Shown here: piece after piece, positions 1-9,672 of the stretch
Layout: each line of letters starts with the position of its first letter
Numbering within the stretch: the stretch's first letter is position 1
DNA from: Prochlorococcus sp. AG-402-K16
GTDB lineage: Bacteria; Cyanobacteriota; Cyanobacteriia; PCC-6307; Cyanobiaceae
Direction: 5' to 3'
Length of the DNA stretch: 42,860 nt
Assembly (NCBI GenBank): GCA_003216795.1
Contig: QCIH01000012.1
Coordinates: 1 to 42,860, forward strand
Program-made: the position numbers and the translations under genes
The notes under the pieces: generated by a model
Database searches by the model: none
Seen by the model: the letters and a program-made list of their open reading frames with translations, nothing else
Told to the model about the DNA's origin: nothing

Positions 1-652
1 AATTTTGTTCTGCATTTTGTTTGTTTTTCTCGAATTCAAAAGTATCTGTCTCAAATAAACCCACGCTCATTATTGTATGTAATGCAACTTCACTATTAGT
101 TGATCTCAAAATCCTTGGTTCTTTTTTTATTTTATTTATAAACTCCTCTATTTTCTTTAATTGTTTTTCATTTACTAAATCAGATTTATTTAGAAGAAGG
201 ATATCTCCGTATAAAATTTGAGAATAGGCGACACTTGTAGTATTAATTTCAAAATCAAAATTTTCTCCATCAATGACTGTGATTATCGAATCTAATCTTA
301 CTTTTTCTCTTAGATCACTAGCCGCAAAAGTCATGGCTACTGGTAATGGATCTGCTAATCCAGTTGTTTCAACAATCAAATAGTCTAATTTTTCAGCTCT
401 TTCTAAAACTTTGGATACGGTATTTAATAATTCGCCATTAATAGAGCAACATATACATCCATTATTTAATTCGATCATATCTTCTGAGCCTTCTATTATT
501 AATTCATTATCTATTCCGATCTCTCCAAATTCGTTGACTAAAACAGCTGTTTTAATACCAACTTGATTTTTTAAAATATGATTAAGAAGTGTAGTTTTGC
601 CAGAACCTAAAAATCCACTAATAATAGTAACTGGCAATAAATTTTTAGACAT
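1..652 (-). CDS. COG0523/CobW-family GTPase (partial, C-terminus beyond left edge)
   Basis: Start codon ATG at 652; the frame stays open to the window edge, giving about 217 N-terminal residues. Visible motifs are a P-loop GFLGSGKT (residues 13-20), the family CICC metal-binding motif at 66-69, a TTGLADP switch segment and an NKSD guanine-specificity motif near the edge. These define the G3E GTPases of COG0523, metallochaperones or metal insertases that include CobW and the zinc chaperone ZNG1. The metal served cannot be told because the C-terminal domain is missing. It is the last visible gene of a minus-strand run, 28 nt after the pterin dehydratase gene. CobW is one possible role, but the neighbours are not cobalamin genes, so I give no symbol. 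Confidence 0.9.
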   Translation of the reverse strand, partial: MSKNLLPVTIISGFLGSGKTTLLNHILKNQVGIKTAVLVNEFGEIGIDNELIIEGSEDMIELNNGCICCSINGELLNTVSKVLERAEKLDYLIVETTGLADPLPVAMTFAASDLREKVRLDSIITVIDGENFDFEINTTSVAYSQILYGDILLLNKSDLVNEKQLKKIEEFINKIKKEPRILRSTNSEVALHTIMSVGLFETDTFEFEKNKQNAEQN

Positions 653-680
653 TTTGACTAGTTGAATAAAGTTTATATTT

Positions 681-971
681 TTATTGATCGAAAATTTTGT
701 TGATTTCCGAAGCTAATGTTTGATCCAGATTTGTAATACCTCCTAGATCATGTGTATTTAATTTAATTATTACTTTTGCATAAACATTCTCCCAGTTAGG
801 ATGATGATTATATTTTTCACAGATTAAAGCAACCTTAGTCATGAAAGCAAAGGCTTCAATAAAATTAGCGAAGTTAAATTCTCTTTGGATTTGTTTAGAT
901 TTAATTTCCCAGCCTGGTATCTTGACAACTAATTCATTCAGTTCTTCATCTTGCAAAATGTAGGGTTCCAT
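681..971 (-). CDS. phhB: Pterin-4a-carbinolamine dehydratase (PCD/DCoH)
   Basis: A 96-residue protein, the usual length of the COG2154 family. It carries the signature HHPNW followed by a THDLGGIT segment, so the catalytic histidines are present; this argues against the degenerate, PCD-like RuBisCO assembly factor acRAF. The classic reaction dehydrates 4a-hydroxytetrahydropterin to quinonoid dihydropterin after aromatic amino-acid hydroxylation. No such hydroxylase is seen in this window, and PCD proteins without one have been linked to other pterin chemistry, including molybdopterin. It lies 35 nt downstream of the YjbQ gene and 28 nt upstream of the COG0523 GTPase, so the three probably share a transcript. 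Confidence 0.92.
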   Translation of the reverse strand: MEPYILQDEELNELVVKIPGWEIKSKQIQREFNFANFIEAFAFMTKVALICEKYNHHPNWENVYAKVIIKLNTHDLGGITNLDQTLASEINKIFDQ

Positions 972-1006
972 TAAAAAGAAATCTGACTTATTACATTATA
1001 AATAAC

Positions 1007-1462
1007 TTACTTTTTCTCACCAATTATATGTACATTTATGATTCTTTCCTTTTGATCAAATCGATGTTCCCATAAATAAACTGCTTGCCATGTGCCCAGC
1101 ATAATTCCCCCGTCTTGAAAACTCAAAGATAAACAAGTGTTTGTTAGGGATGTTTTAATATGTGCTGGCATATCGTCAGCCCCCTCTTGATAATGTTTAT
1201 AGGATATTTCTTCTCTATCTTTTGATAAGGTTAAGTAGGAATCATAGGGAACTATCGATTGCATATACTTTTTTAGGTCTCTTAGCACATTTGGATCTGC
1301 GTTCTCATTAATAGTTAAACTGCAACTTGTATGAAGTGAAGTTAAATTTAAAATTCCGGAATGAAAATTATTTTTTTCAATACATAAATTTAAATCATGT
1401 GTGATGTCAATAAAACCCTCGCCATGGGTTAAAAATTTTAATTTTGAAAATATTTGTTCCAT
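1007..1462 (-). CDS. YjbQ/UPF0047 family protein
   Basis: A 151-residue protein of full family length. Hallmarks are HTSCSLTINENADPNV (from residue 44), the HYQEGADDMPAH block near residue 90, and GTWQ followed by a WEHR-type end near the C-terminus. The family folds as a small beta-sandwich trimer with a conserved His/Cys/Asp cluster. E. coli YjbQ shows weak thiamine-phosphate-synthase activity, but the cellular role is unsettled. It is the first gene of the minus-strand group YjbQ-PCD-COG0523 and is divergent from the carboxypeptidase gene across about 108 bp. Family assignment is secure; function is not. Confidence 0.92.
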   Translation of the reverse strand: MEQIFSKLKFLTHGEGFIDITHDLNLCIEKNNFHSGILNLTSLHTSCSLTINENADPNVLRDLKKYMQSIVPYDSYLTLSKDREEISYKHYQEGADDMPAHIKTSLTNTCLSLSFQDGGIMLGTWQAVYLWEHRFDQKERIINVHIIGEKK

Positions 1463-1570
1463 TTAAGGTAAAACTTAATTAATCGATATCCTATTATGGA
1501 TAAAGATGTTTGTTTTACTGCAGACATTAAAATTTTTATCTTAAAATAAATTTGATTTCCATTTAAATCT

Positions 1571-3073
1571 TTGGCTGAAACTCATTGGAATAAACTGGGT
1601 GCTTACCTTAAAGAAACACAAATATTAGGTTCAATCCAAAATACACTTTATTGGGATCAGAATACTGGAATGCCAAAGAAAGGTGCTTCTTGGAGGTCTG
1701 AACAACTTACTTATATTGCAAAAGTATTACATGAAAGAAATTCTTCCGAGGAATTTTCTAATTTAATACAATCTGCTAAAAATGAACTAGCAGATATTGA
1801 ACCAAATTCCGATAATCAACTTTTCATAAAAGATAAAGAGAGAAATATTACTCTTTTATTGAAGGAATTTAATAGAGAAAGAAATTTAGATCCCCAATTA
1901 GTTGAGTCTCTAGCAAAGGCAAAATCTAAAGGATATGAAAGCTGGCAAGAAGCTAAGGAAAAATCAGATTTTAAAATTTTTCTCCCTTTCTTTGGAGAAT
2001 TAGTCAAATTGCGGATTGAAGAGGCAAAACAAATATCTATTAAATGTTCACCTTGGGAGACATTAGCTCAACCCTTTGAGCCTGAATTAAATTTGAAATG
2101 GTTGAATAAAATTTTTCAACCATTGAAAGAAACCATCCCAGGCTTGATTAGAGCAATTAACAAGTCCCAAAAAAATCATTGGAATTTAAGTCCAGAATCT
2201 CAAAACAATTTATGTTCTAAATTACTTGACGAGTTTGGAAGAGATAGAGATCTCGTTGTTGTTGGACAATCTCCGCATCCTTTCTCGATTACATTAGGAC
2301 CTAATGATTTTAGGATCACTACAAGAATTGTTGAAGGTGAACCATTATCAAGTTTTTTGGCAACTGCGCATGAGTGGGGGCATTCTATTTATGAGCAGGG
2401 TTTGCCATCTCAAAGTCATCAATGGTTTGCTTGGCCTTTAGGTCAAGCAACTTCTATGGGTATTCACGAAAGTCAATCTTTATTTTGGGAAAATAGAATA
2501 GTTAAATCCAAATCCTTTTCAAAAAGATTTTTTAAAAAATTTGTTTCGGCTGGATGTTCTCTCAATAATTATTTAGAACTCTGGAAATCTATTAATCATA
2601 TGGAGGCAGGATTAAATAGGGTTGAAGCGGATGAATTGACATATGGCTTGCACATATTAATAAGAACTGAACTGGAAATAGATTTAATTGAAAGGGGGTT
2701 ACCTGTTGAAGATATTCCAACAGAATGGAATAAAAGATATGACGAACTCCTTGGAATTAAACCATCTAATGATTCAGAAGGTTGTCTTCAAGATGTTCAT
2801 TGGAGTGAAGGGGCTTTTGGATATTTCCCCTCATATCTGTTAGGACATGTTATAAGTGCACAAATTTCAAATCAAATGGAAAGAGACATAGGTCTGATTG
2901 ACAACTTAATTGAAAATGGTGAATATCAAAAGATCATCTTTTGGTTAAAAAATAATATACATAAATATGGCAGATCAGTTAATTGTATGGAGTTGGTAAG
3001 AGCTGTAACAAATGAAGAACTATCGCCAAACTATTTTATTAATCATTTAAGGTCTAAAGTAAATGACTTTTGA
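1571..3073 (+). CDS. M32-family metallocarboxypeptidase (carboxypeptidase Taq type)
   Basis: A 500-residue protein matching the M32 family in length. The zinc motif HEWGHS (HExxH) lies at residues 267-272, preceded by the DFRITTR segment and followed by the conserved GIHESQSLFWEN block; its glutamate is probably the third zinc ligand. The enzyme removes C-terminal residues from peptides in the cytoplasm, presumably for peptide recycling. The start is TTG at 1571; the next in-frame ATG falls well inside the conserved N-terminal region (MPKKG), so TTG is preferred. The gene has its own upstream space, divergent from the YjbQ gene, and is followed 65 nt later by a pyrophosphatase gene on the same strand. 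Confidence 0.95.
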   Translation: MAETHWNKLGAYLKETQILGSIQNTLYWDQNTGMPKKGASWRSEQLTYIAKVLHERNSSEEFSNLIQSAKNELADIEPNSDNQLFIKDKERNITLLLKEFNRERNLDPQLVESLAKAKSKGYESWQEAKEKSDFKIFLPFFGELVKLRIEEAKQISIKCSPWETLAQPFEPELNLKWLNKIFQPLKETIPGLIRAINKSQKNHWNLSPESQNNLCSKLLDEFGRDRDLVVVGQSPHPFSITLGPNDFRITTRIVEGEPLSSFLATAHEWGHSIYEQGLPSQSHQWFAWPLGQATSMGIHESQSLFWENRIVKSKSFSKRFFKKFVSAGCSLNNYLELWKSINHMEAGLNRVEADELTYGLHILIRTELEIDLIERGLPVEDIPTEWNKRYDELLGIKPSNDSEGCLQDVHWSEGAFGYFPSYLLGHVISAQISNQMERDIGLIDNLIENGEYQKIIFWLKNNIHKYGRSVNCMELVRAVTNEELSPNYFINHLRSKVNDF

Positions 3074-3138
3074 TGAAACATTACTTTTTAAGAATTTGGT
3101 TATGTGTGAAGATGTAAGATAAATAAAAAAATTTCTTG

Positions 3139-3726
3139 ATGGCAAATCTAAATCAACCCCCAAGTAGGATTACACCAAATTTATTACATATATTAAATGC
3201 TTTCACTGATAGCTCAAATTCAATAGTTAACGCTATTGTTGAATTGAATTCTAATACCATAAATAAGTATGAATTAATCACAGAAACGGGTCACCTTAAA
3301 CTTGATAGGGTGGGTTATTCTTCACTTGCTTATCCCTTTGCCTATGGATGTATACCAAGGACTTGGGATGAAGATGGAGATCCACTTGATGTGGAAATTG
3401 TTGGAGTAACTGAGCCATTGATTCCTGGATCTATTGTCGAGGCAAGGATTGTTGGGGTGATGAAATTTGATGATGGGGGAGAGGTGGATGATAAGGTTAT
3501 AGCAGTTCTGGCAGATGATAAAAGAATGGATCATATCTCAAGTTTTAAAGACCTTGGAGAGCATTGGTTAAAAGAAACGACGTATTATTGGGAACACTAC
3601 AAAGATCTAAAAAAACCAGGAACATGTACTGTTAATGGTTTTTTTGGGATAGAAGAAGCTGTTGAAGTAATTAAAGATTGTGAAGATAGATATAAAAAAG
3701 AAATTGATCCAAAATTAGTAAATTAA
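3139..3726 (+). CDS. Inorganic pyrophosphatase, class I (complete active site)
   Basis: 195 residues from the ATG at 3139 (a TTG lies directly before it). The class I signature DGDPLDV is intact. Aligning by eye with E. coli PPase, the acidic cluster (Asp65, Asp67, Asp70, Asp97, Asp102), Lys29/Glu31, Arg43, Tyr55, Lys104 and the Tyr-Lys pair 141-142 all have counterparts here (NKYEL, LDRVG, YPFAYG, DGDPLD, FDDGGEVDDK, EHYKDL). The protein carries about 35 extra N-terminal residues and differs strongly from the second pyrophosphatase at 18463. It hydrolyses pyrophosphate to drive biosynthesis, and I infer it is the working enzyme of the cell. It converges on hemC with a 6-nt gap. Confidence 0.93.
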   Translation: MANLNQPPSRITPNLLHILNAFTDSSNSIVNAIVELNSNTINKYELITETGHLKLDRVGYSSLAYPFAYGCIPRTWDEDGDPLDVEIVGVTEPLIPGSIVEARIVGVMKFDDGGEVDDKVIAVLADDKRMDHISSFKDLGEHWLKETTYYWEHYKDLKKPGTCTVNGFFGIEEAVEVIKDCEDRYKKEIDPKLVN

Positions 3727-3732
3727 CTAATT

Positions 3733-4683
3733 TTATTTTTCTCTAAATTTTTCAAATATTTCGCTTAGTATTTCTTCGGCACCTTGTTGCTTTAGTTTTT
3801 TAGCTAGTTCTTTGCCTACTTCTTCGGGATCATTAATATTGCCAATATATTGATCTTTAATAAGCCTTTCTCCATTGAGAGATGCAACCATACCAGTAAG
3901 GCAAAGTTGTTCATTTTGAATTTTACTATTCACACCTATTGGCACTTGGCATCCCCCTTCAAGCTCTCTTAAAAAAGCTCTCTCCGCTAGACATCTTTTA
4001 CTAGTAGGCTGATCTTCCAAGACATTTATAATTTCTAAAACCTTTTTATCATCAGATTTACATTCAATACCTAGTGCTCCTTGACCAACAGCATGAAGGG
4101 AAATCTCATTTGGAATAATCTGATGAATTCTTGATTCAAAACCCAATCTCTTTAACCCAGCAGCAGCCAGTATTATGCAATCAAATTCACCAGCATCTAA
4201 TTTTTCTATTCTCGTAATAACATTTCCCCTGATATCTTTAAATTCAAGATGTGGATACTTATTTCTTAATTGTGCAAGTCTTCTTAGGGAGCTTGTCCCA
4301 ACAATTGAACCTGCAGGTAAAGTTTCTAATTTATAACTATCATTTTTTTTGTTTACTACTAAAGCATCAGCAGGGTCTTCTCTTTTTGTTATGCACCCTA
4401 ATTTAAGGCCGCTAGGCAAAATCGTTGGTAAATCTTTTAGAGAATGTACTGCTATGTCTGCCTGGCCAACAAGCATTTGTGCTTCAAGTTCTTTTGTAAA
4501 TAAGCCTTTATCTCCTATTTTTGCTAAGGCTACATCAAGAATTTTATCTCCTTGAGTTGCCATGGCTTCTATAGATACCTCTAAATTGGGAATATTTTTT
4601 TCTAGTTGATCTTTAACCCATAAAGTTTGAACCATTGCTAGTTTGCTTCTTCTACTAGCTATTTTCAGCTTAAAATTAGTCAT
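3733..4683 (-). CDS. hemC: Hydroxymethylbilane synthase (porphobilinogen deaminase)
   Basis: A 316-residue enzyme that joins four porphobilinogen molecules into hydroxymethylbilane, an early step to heme, chlorophyll and corrinoids. The N-terminus [10 protein letters not shown], the VHSLKDLPT segment and the RGNVITR segment are typical. Cys245 in EGGCQVPIG is the attachment site of the dipyrromethane cofactor. The gene lies 96 nt downstream of the principal sigma factor gene on the same strand; I see no hairpin between them, so read-through is possible. Its 3' end meets the pyrophosphatase gene head-on with 6 nt between. Confidence 0.98.
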   Translation of the reverse strand: MTNFKLKIASRRSKLAMVQTLWVKDQLEKNIPNLEVSIEAMATQGDKILDVALAKIGDKGLFTKELEAQMLVGQADIAVHSLKDLPTILPSGLKLGCITKREDPADALVVNKKNDSYKLETLPAGSIVGTSSLRRLAQLRNKYPHLEFKDIRGNVITRIEKLDAGEFDCIILAAAGLKRLGFESRIHQIIPNEISLHAVGQGALGIECKSDDKKVLEIINVLEDQPTSKRCLAERAFLRELEGGCQVPIGVNSKIQNEQLCLTGMVASLNGERLIKDQYIGNINDPEEVGKELAKKLKQQGAEEILSEIFEKFREK

Positions 4684-4779
4684 TAAATATTATTTTGAGT
4701 TTGAATTAAAATTAAGTCGAATTTATTTTAAGCTATTCCTCTGCAAGTTTCTAAAGCTGAAAATTATACTTAACTTTTT

Positions 4780-5961
4780 TTATTTTATATATTCTTTTAA
4801 AACCCCATTTCGATTTGGATGTCTTAGTTTTCTTAGGGCTTTTGCCTCTATTTGTCTAATTCTTTCTCTCGTCACATCAAAAATCTGGCCAATTTCTTCA
4901 AGAGTTTTCATTCTTCCATCATCAATCCCATATCTCAATCTAAGAACATCTCTTTCTCTTGGACTTAGAGTGGCTAATACTCCTTCCAAATCTTCTCTTA
5001 ATAAAGTTTTAGAAACATCTTGCTCTGGATTTTCTATATCAGCCTCTATAAAGTCTCCGAGTCTTGAGTCTTCTTCTTTCCCTATTGGAGTTTCTAAAGA
5101 AATAGGAAGTTGCGCACTTTTAGCTATAAATCTTAATTTCTCAATTGTCATTTCCATACTTTCAGCGATTTCTTCTTCACTAGGTTTCCTTCCAAATTCT
5201 TGGCTAAGAACTTTTGTGGTTTTTTTAATTCTGGATATTGTCTCGTATAAGTGAACAGGCAATCTAATAGTTCTACTTTGATCCGCAATTGCTCTTGTAA
5301 TAGCTTGGCGAATCCACCAAGTTGCGTATGTAGAAAATTTATAACCTTTTTCATGGTCAAATTTCTCCGCGGCCCTAATTAGACCCAAACTTCCCTCTTG
5401 GATTAAATCTTGAAATGATAAACCTCTATTCATATATTTTTTAGCAATGGAAACAACTAATCTTAAATTTGATTGAACCATTTTTTCTTTAGCTCTCCTA
5501 CCCAAGAGAAGTCTTCTTCTAAATTTGGGCAGAGGCATATCTATTAACTCGGCCCATTCTCTAACAGATGGGAAATGCCCTTTTTCTGACTCATATTGAG
5601 TTGCTAGCTCTTCAAGTTGGAGTAAGTCAGCAATTTTCCTTGCAAGCTCAATTTCTTCATCTGGCCTTAAAAGTCTAATTCTTCCAATTTCCTGTAGATA
5701 AACTCTTATTGAATCTTCAGTGTAGATACCTTTTGGCCCCAGCTTTACATTTCCGAGCCCTTTATCTTCTTCTTCAGAATCATTAAATTCATTATTATTT
5801 TCAATACTGCTTTCGTTTAACTCAGAAGATTTCTGTAAATTTTGACTATTTTTATGACTATCTTCTTCAACTGCTGTTTCTAAATTTGTATTAATTTTTT
5901 TATTAATCTTTTTTTTGGAACTAGGCTTGGAATTCTTAGATTCTGCTGCTACTGGACACAT
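4780..5961 (-). CDS. rpoD: Principal RNA polymerase sigma factor, group 1 sigma-70
   Basis: 393 residues. After an acidic and lysine-rich, low-complexity N-terminus of about 75 residues come region 1.2 ([16 protein letters not shown]), region 2 with the -10-reading helix ([18 protein letters not shown]), region 3 and region 4 with the -35-reading helix-turn-helix ([20 protein letters not shown]). This matches cyanobacterial SigA/RpoD. The ATG at 5961 is preceded by AAAGGAG at good spacing, one of the few strong Shine-Dalgarno sequences in the window, which fixes the start. It lies upstream of hemC on the same strand and shares a 322-bp divergent region with priA. Confidence 0.97.
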   Translation of the reverse strand: MCPVAAESKNSKPSSKKKINKKINTNLETAVEEDSHKNSQNLQKSSELNESSIENNNEFNDSEEEDKGLGNVKLGPKGIYTEDSIRVYLQEIGRIRLLRPDEEIELARKIADLLQLEELATQYESEKGHFPSVREWAELIDMPLPKFRRRLLLGRRAKEKMVQSNLRLVVSIAKKYMNRGLSFQDLIQEGSLGLIRAAEKFDHEKGYKFSTYATWWIRQAITRAIADQSRTIRLPVHLYETISRIKKTTKVLSQEFGRKPSEEEIAESMEMTIEKLRFIAKSAQLPISLETPIGKEEDSRLGDFIEADIENPEQDVSKTLLREDLEGVLATLSPRERDVLRLRYGIDDGRMKTLEEIGQIFDVTRERIRQIEAKALRKLRHPNRNGVLKEYIK

Positions 5962-6283
5962 AATTGACTCCTTTCTACGGTGAATTTAACTAGATAAAAT
6001 TTTATTTAGGGCTAATTTGAACATTTAGTAGTAAAGTCCCCCTTAATGTTTAAAAACATTTTCACAAAATGAGAATAAGAAAAGTTTTCTAAATTGTTGA
6101 AAAATTTAAATAGTGCTATAGATTACCTAAAGTAAAAAGTCTTGGGATTTCTAAGACAAGCAGATCATTTTTTGAATTTTCAGTCAATGATCAAAGCTTC
6201 ATGTCTCCCTTAAGAGCAGGATACTTACAATGTGCAAAAAACACTTTGTGGAATGTTCAACAATCCAATACTAAGAAAAAGTT
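5962..6283. other. Divergent intergenic region rpoD/priA (longest gap)
   Basis: 322 bases between divergent rpoD and priA. It holds the rpoD ribosome-binding site (AAAGGAG beside 5970) and two short inverted repeats: GTCTT/AAGAC within 6139-6157, and GATCATT/AATGATC within 6163-6192. A 28-codon ATG frame, 6201-6287, ends in a TGA that overlaps the priA TTG start. I recognise no known small RNA or riboswitch. Promoters for both genes must lie here, but no -35/-10 pair stands out. Confidence 0.5.
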
Positions 6284-8560
6284 TTGAAGCCGGCAAGTAA
6301 TCAGTTATTAAATATCTTCTACAAATTAGAAATTTTGCTTGATATAGGTAGTAGTAATGAAAGCTTTTACTATTTAGATGGAAATAATCTTGGTGTAGAA
6401 GTTGGAGATATTGTAAGTGTGAGACTAAGAGGGAGATTATTGAATGGGTTGGTAATCTCAAAACAAAACTGTTCGACAATTAATAATGATAAAGCAAATA
6501 TTAATGGAGGGAAAAGCATAAGATATTTGTTTGTTGAAAGTATTTTGCAGAAAAAAATAATTGATGACCCTTGGAGAGAATGGATAGAGTCCCTGGCCTC
6601 TTTTTACATGGTTAGTAATTTAAAAATGTTTAAAACTGCATTTCCTCCTGGCTGGATTGGTAAATATAAGAATTTTTCTAAAGGTTGTAAAGATCAAATA
6701 TGGATTGAAACTAAAAAACAATTTGATATTAAGAAAAATGGATTAACCAAAAAAGAATTTTTTTTAATGAATACTTTGCCTGAAAAAGGTAATTGGCAAA
6801 GTGAATTAATAAAGTCTGGCTTTAATTACACTCTAATTAACTCAATGGTCAGTAAAGATTACCTTGTTAAGTCTAAAAGGAAAAAAAATATAAATACTAA
6901 ATTAAAGTCCTTTTTTAATGATCATATTGCAATTAAAAAACCAAACCTCACAAATGAGCAAAAAATTGCATTTCAAGCATTTCAAACAATGAAACCAGGA
7001 GATGTTTTACTTCTATGGGGTGAAACAGGTTCAGGTAAAACAGAAGTTTATATGAGAATTGCGGAAGATCAATTTCTTAAGAAAAAAAGTTGTTTGATAC
7101 TAGCCCCAGAAATCGGACTAATTCCTCAACTTATTGATAGGTTTAGTCGGAGATTTGGTAATGTTGTGTACGAATATCATAGTAACTGTTCTGCTAATCA
7201 TAGAACTGTGGTTTGGAAGAAAATTAGTAATGCTAATGAACCTTTAATTGTAATTGGAACAAGGTCCGCAGTTTTTCTTCCAATGAAAAATCTAGGATCA
7301 ATAATCATGGATGAAGAACATGATGTTTCTTATAAACAAGATAGTCCTATGCCTTGTTATGACGCAAGAGAGATTGCTATTGAAATAGTAAAAAGGAATT
7401 CTGCAAAGTTAATTTTTGGGAGTGCAACCCCATCAATGAAGACTTGGAAAAAGTGTATTTTTGAAAAGAATTTTAAATTGGTAAGAATGATTCAAAGGAT
7501 ATCTAATAATGAGATTCCTGAAATAAGAATTATTGATATGCGGGATGAGTTCAAGAAAGGAAATATGAAAATTTTTTCCAATGAATTATTACAATTGCTG
7601 CCTCAACTACGCTTAAAAAAAGAGCAGGCAATAATTTTGATCCCTAGGAGGGGGCACAGTGGATTTTTAAGTTGTAGAAATTGCGGATATATAATAAATT
7701 GCCCTAACTGTGACGTTCCTTTATCAGTGCATCTCGGTGCGAAAGGAAAAAAATGGTTGAGCTGTCATTGGTGTGAACATAAATCGAGATTGATCAATAG
7801 TTGCCCAGATTGTCATTCAACTGCCTTTAAACCTTTTGGAATAGGTACACAAAGGGTAAAAGAGTTTTTAAATGAAGAATTTCCTGACTTAAGAGTACTT
7901 CGCTTTGATAGAGATACAACCTCTGGGAAAGATGGTCATAGAGATATTCTTTCAAAGTTTTCTAAAGGTGATGCTGATATTCTTGTGGGAACTCAAATGT
8001 TGGCAAAAGGGATTGACATGCCCAATATTACTCTTTCAGTAGTTATTGCAGCAGATGGGTTGCTTCATCGCCCAGATATTTCGGCAGAAGAAAAATCATT
8101 ACAATTGTTTTTGCAATTAGCTGGCAGGTCAGGCAGGGCTCAAAAAAAAGGAAAAGTAATTTTTCAAACATATAAACCTAACCACCCGGTAATTTCGTAT
8201 CTTCATAAAAGAGATTATGAAAGATTCTTAAGTGAAAACTCGAAATTGAGAAAAGATGCTAATTTGTTTCCATTTTGTGAGATTTGTCTTTTAAAGTTTG
8301 CAGGTGAAAATTATGAGTTAACAGAATCAGTTGCAACTAAGGTGGCAAAATATCTGATAAATTTTTGTGAGAAAAATAACTGGAAATTAATTGGTCCTGC
8401 CCCTAGTTTAATTTCTAAAGTCGGCAAAAAATTTAGATGGCAGATATTAATACATGGTCCTGAAGGAACAAATATACCTTTACCTGATAGATCAATATTA
8501 TGGAAACTTATTCCAAAAAATGTTTTTTTAACAATTGATGTTAATCCAGCTGAGTTGTAA
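6284..8560 (+). CDS. priA: Primosomal replication-restart helicase PriA
   Basis: A 758-residue superfamily 2 helicase that reloads the replisome at stalled forks. The N-terminal DNA-binding domain covers about residues 10-100. Walker A WGETGSGKTE lies near residue 244 and the Walker B DEEH near 342. Eight cysteines in CxxC pairs (about 463-510: CRNC, CPNC, CHWC, CPDC) form the two zinc sites characteristic of PriA. The helicase C-terminal motif LAGRSGRA is present. The start is TTG at 6284; no in-frame ATG lies near enough upstream. The stop codon abuts the stop of the convergent DUF3153 gene with no gap. Confidence 0.96.
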   Translation: MKPASNQLLNIFYKLEILLDIGSSNESFYYLDGNNLGVEVGDIVSVRLRGRLLNGLVISKQNCSTINNDKANINGGKSIRYLFVESILQKKIIDDPWREWIESLASFYMVSNLKMFKTAFPPGWIGKYKNFSKGCKDQIWIETKKQFDIKKNGLTKKEFFLMNTLPEKGNWQSELIKSGFNYTLINSMVSKDYLVKSKRKKNINTKLKSFFNDHIAIKKPNLTNEQKIAFQAFQTMKPGDVLLLWGETGSGKTEVYMRIAEDQFLKKKSCLILAPEIGLIPQLIDRFSRRFGNVVYEYHSNCSANHRTVVWKKISNANEPLIVIGTRSAVFLPMKNLGSIIMDEEHDVSYKQDSPMPCYDAREIAIEIVKRNSAKLIFGSATPSMKTWKKCIFEKNFKLVRMIQRISNNEIPEIRIIDMRDEFKKGNMKIFSNELLQLLPQLRLKKEQAIILIPRRGHSGFLSCRNCGYIINCPNCDVPLSVHLGAKGKKWLSCHWCEHKSRLINSCPDCHSTAFKPFGIGTQRVKEFLNEEFPDLRVLRFDRDTTSGKDGHRDILSKFSKGDADILVGTQMLAKGIDMPNITLSVVIAADGLLHRPDISAEEKSLQLFLQLAGRSGRAQKKGKVIFQTYKPNHPVISYLHKRDYERFLSENSKLRKDANLFPFCEICLLKFAGENYELTESVATKVAKYLINFCEKNNWKLIGPAPSLISKVGKKFRWQILIHGPEGTNIPLPDRSILWKLIPKNVFLTIDVNPAEL

Positions 8561-9670
8561 TTACTTTGATGGAAGTTGAGGCAAATCTGTACCTAATTTA
8601 AATCTATAGAATCTTAATAAATAAGCTAATATAATGATTATTAAAATAGTAGATATCCCAATCAAAAGTTTGTTGAGGCTCCAGAAAGAAAATTCAAGAC
8701 TATTTATCTGCCCTTGATTTAAATTCCAAATTATGAGATTTTTTGTGATTTCTAAATTTGAATTATTTTTATCAGTAAGGATAGCTTTATTAGGGTGAAT
8801 AATTTTGAAAATGAGCTCTAAATTATCAATACCTTGAATAGAGTTTAGATCCATATCTAATCTGTAAAAGTATTTTTTAAAAAAAATGAAGTTTTTTTGA
8901 GTAGTGTTAATTTCTATATTTGTTGATCCTCCAGCTAACTCTCCAGCCGTATTTTGGGTGATTTTAAGAACTTGCTTTGTATCTTCTAGATTGAGATTTT
9001 TATGATTTAAAGAAAATGTTGACTCATCTTGTTCAATCTCTGCGTCAGGAAAAATATCTTTCATATTTTCTTCAAATTTTAATTGCCAAGGAAATTTCTT
9101 TATGTATTTACTTTCTATAACTAAATTATTGGTTATTGAATCAATTTCACTAAGATCAAGGGTATTCTCAACTTTAACGCAGCCACTTAAAAGTGGAATC
9201 AATAGTAATAGTATGAAAAAAATGATTAATGAAAAGCCTTTCTTAAAGGGTTTTGTTTCACCAGTTGGAGTCTCAGTTACATTTATAAATTTTTTTTTCT
9301 CCGATACTTCTCTTTTTTTTCGCAGTGAGTTAAGAGATTTTTTATTTAGTGATGGGTTGCTTTCAAACTGTACGTTCCAATTTTCTGGCTTTTTAATTTC
9401 AGGAGAGTCTATAACTTCCATTAAATATTTTGCATTTTCTCTCGTCTTATTATCGTAAGATTTTAGAAGTTCTTTACAAAACCTTTTAGCCTCCTCCTTT
9501 TTATTGATACCACAAAGAGCAGTAATTAAGATTGTTCTTAAATTCGCTCCCTCTTTACTTGACAAAGGAAATGATTCTATTAATGGCAAAAGATATTCAA
9601 TACAATAATGATACTCACCTTTAGCTAAAGCAAGTTCTACTGTTTCTAAAACTTGCTCATAAGTTTTCAT
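8561..9670 (-). CDS. DUF3153-type membrane protein with helical, TPR-like N-terminus
   Basis: 369 residues. Residues 1-110 look like short paired helices of TPR type. A lysine-rich linker follows. A hydrophobic segment near 147-167 ends in LLSGC. The next 170 residues resemble cyanobacterial DUF3153 (SGCVKVENT onset), and a second hydrophobic segment near 335-355 precedes a basic tail. The likely topology is a cytoplasmic N-terminus, an extracytoplasmic middle domain and a short cytoplasmic tail. The LSGC motif looks like a lipobox but sits too far from the N-terminus to act as a normal lipoprotein signal. Its function is unknown. The ATG lies 2 nt past the argB stop, so it is probably cotranslated with argB. 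Confidence 0.8.
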   Translation of the reverse strand: MKTYEQVLETVELALAKGEYHYCIEYLLPLIESFPLSSKEGANLRTILITALCGINKKEEAKRFCKELLKSYDNKTRENAKYLMEVIDSPEIKKPENWNVQFESNPSLNKKSLNSLRKKREVSEKKKFINVTETPTGETKPFKKGFSLIIFFILLLLIPLLSGCVKVENTLDLSEIDSITNNLVIESKYIKKFPWQLKFEENMKDIFPDAEIEQDESTFSLNHKNLNLEDTKQVLKITQNTAGELAGGSTNIEINTTQKNFIFFKKYFYRLDMDLNSIQGIDNLELIFKIIHPNKAILTDKNNSNLEITKNLIIWNLNQGQINSLEFSFWSLNKLLIGISTILIIIILAYLLRFYRFKLGTDLPQLPSK

Positions 9671-9672
9671 AG

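Noticed and set aside
4643..5254. 203-codon plus-strand open frame
   Set aside because: It lies antisense to hemC and rpoD, both certain genes, and its composition looks like a mirror of their codons.
9102..9458. 118-codon plus-strand open frame
   Set aside because: Antisense to the DUF3153 gene, with no family resemblance.
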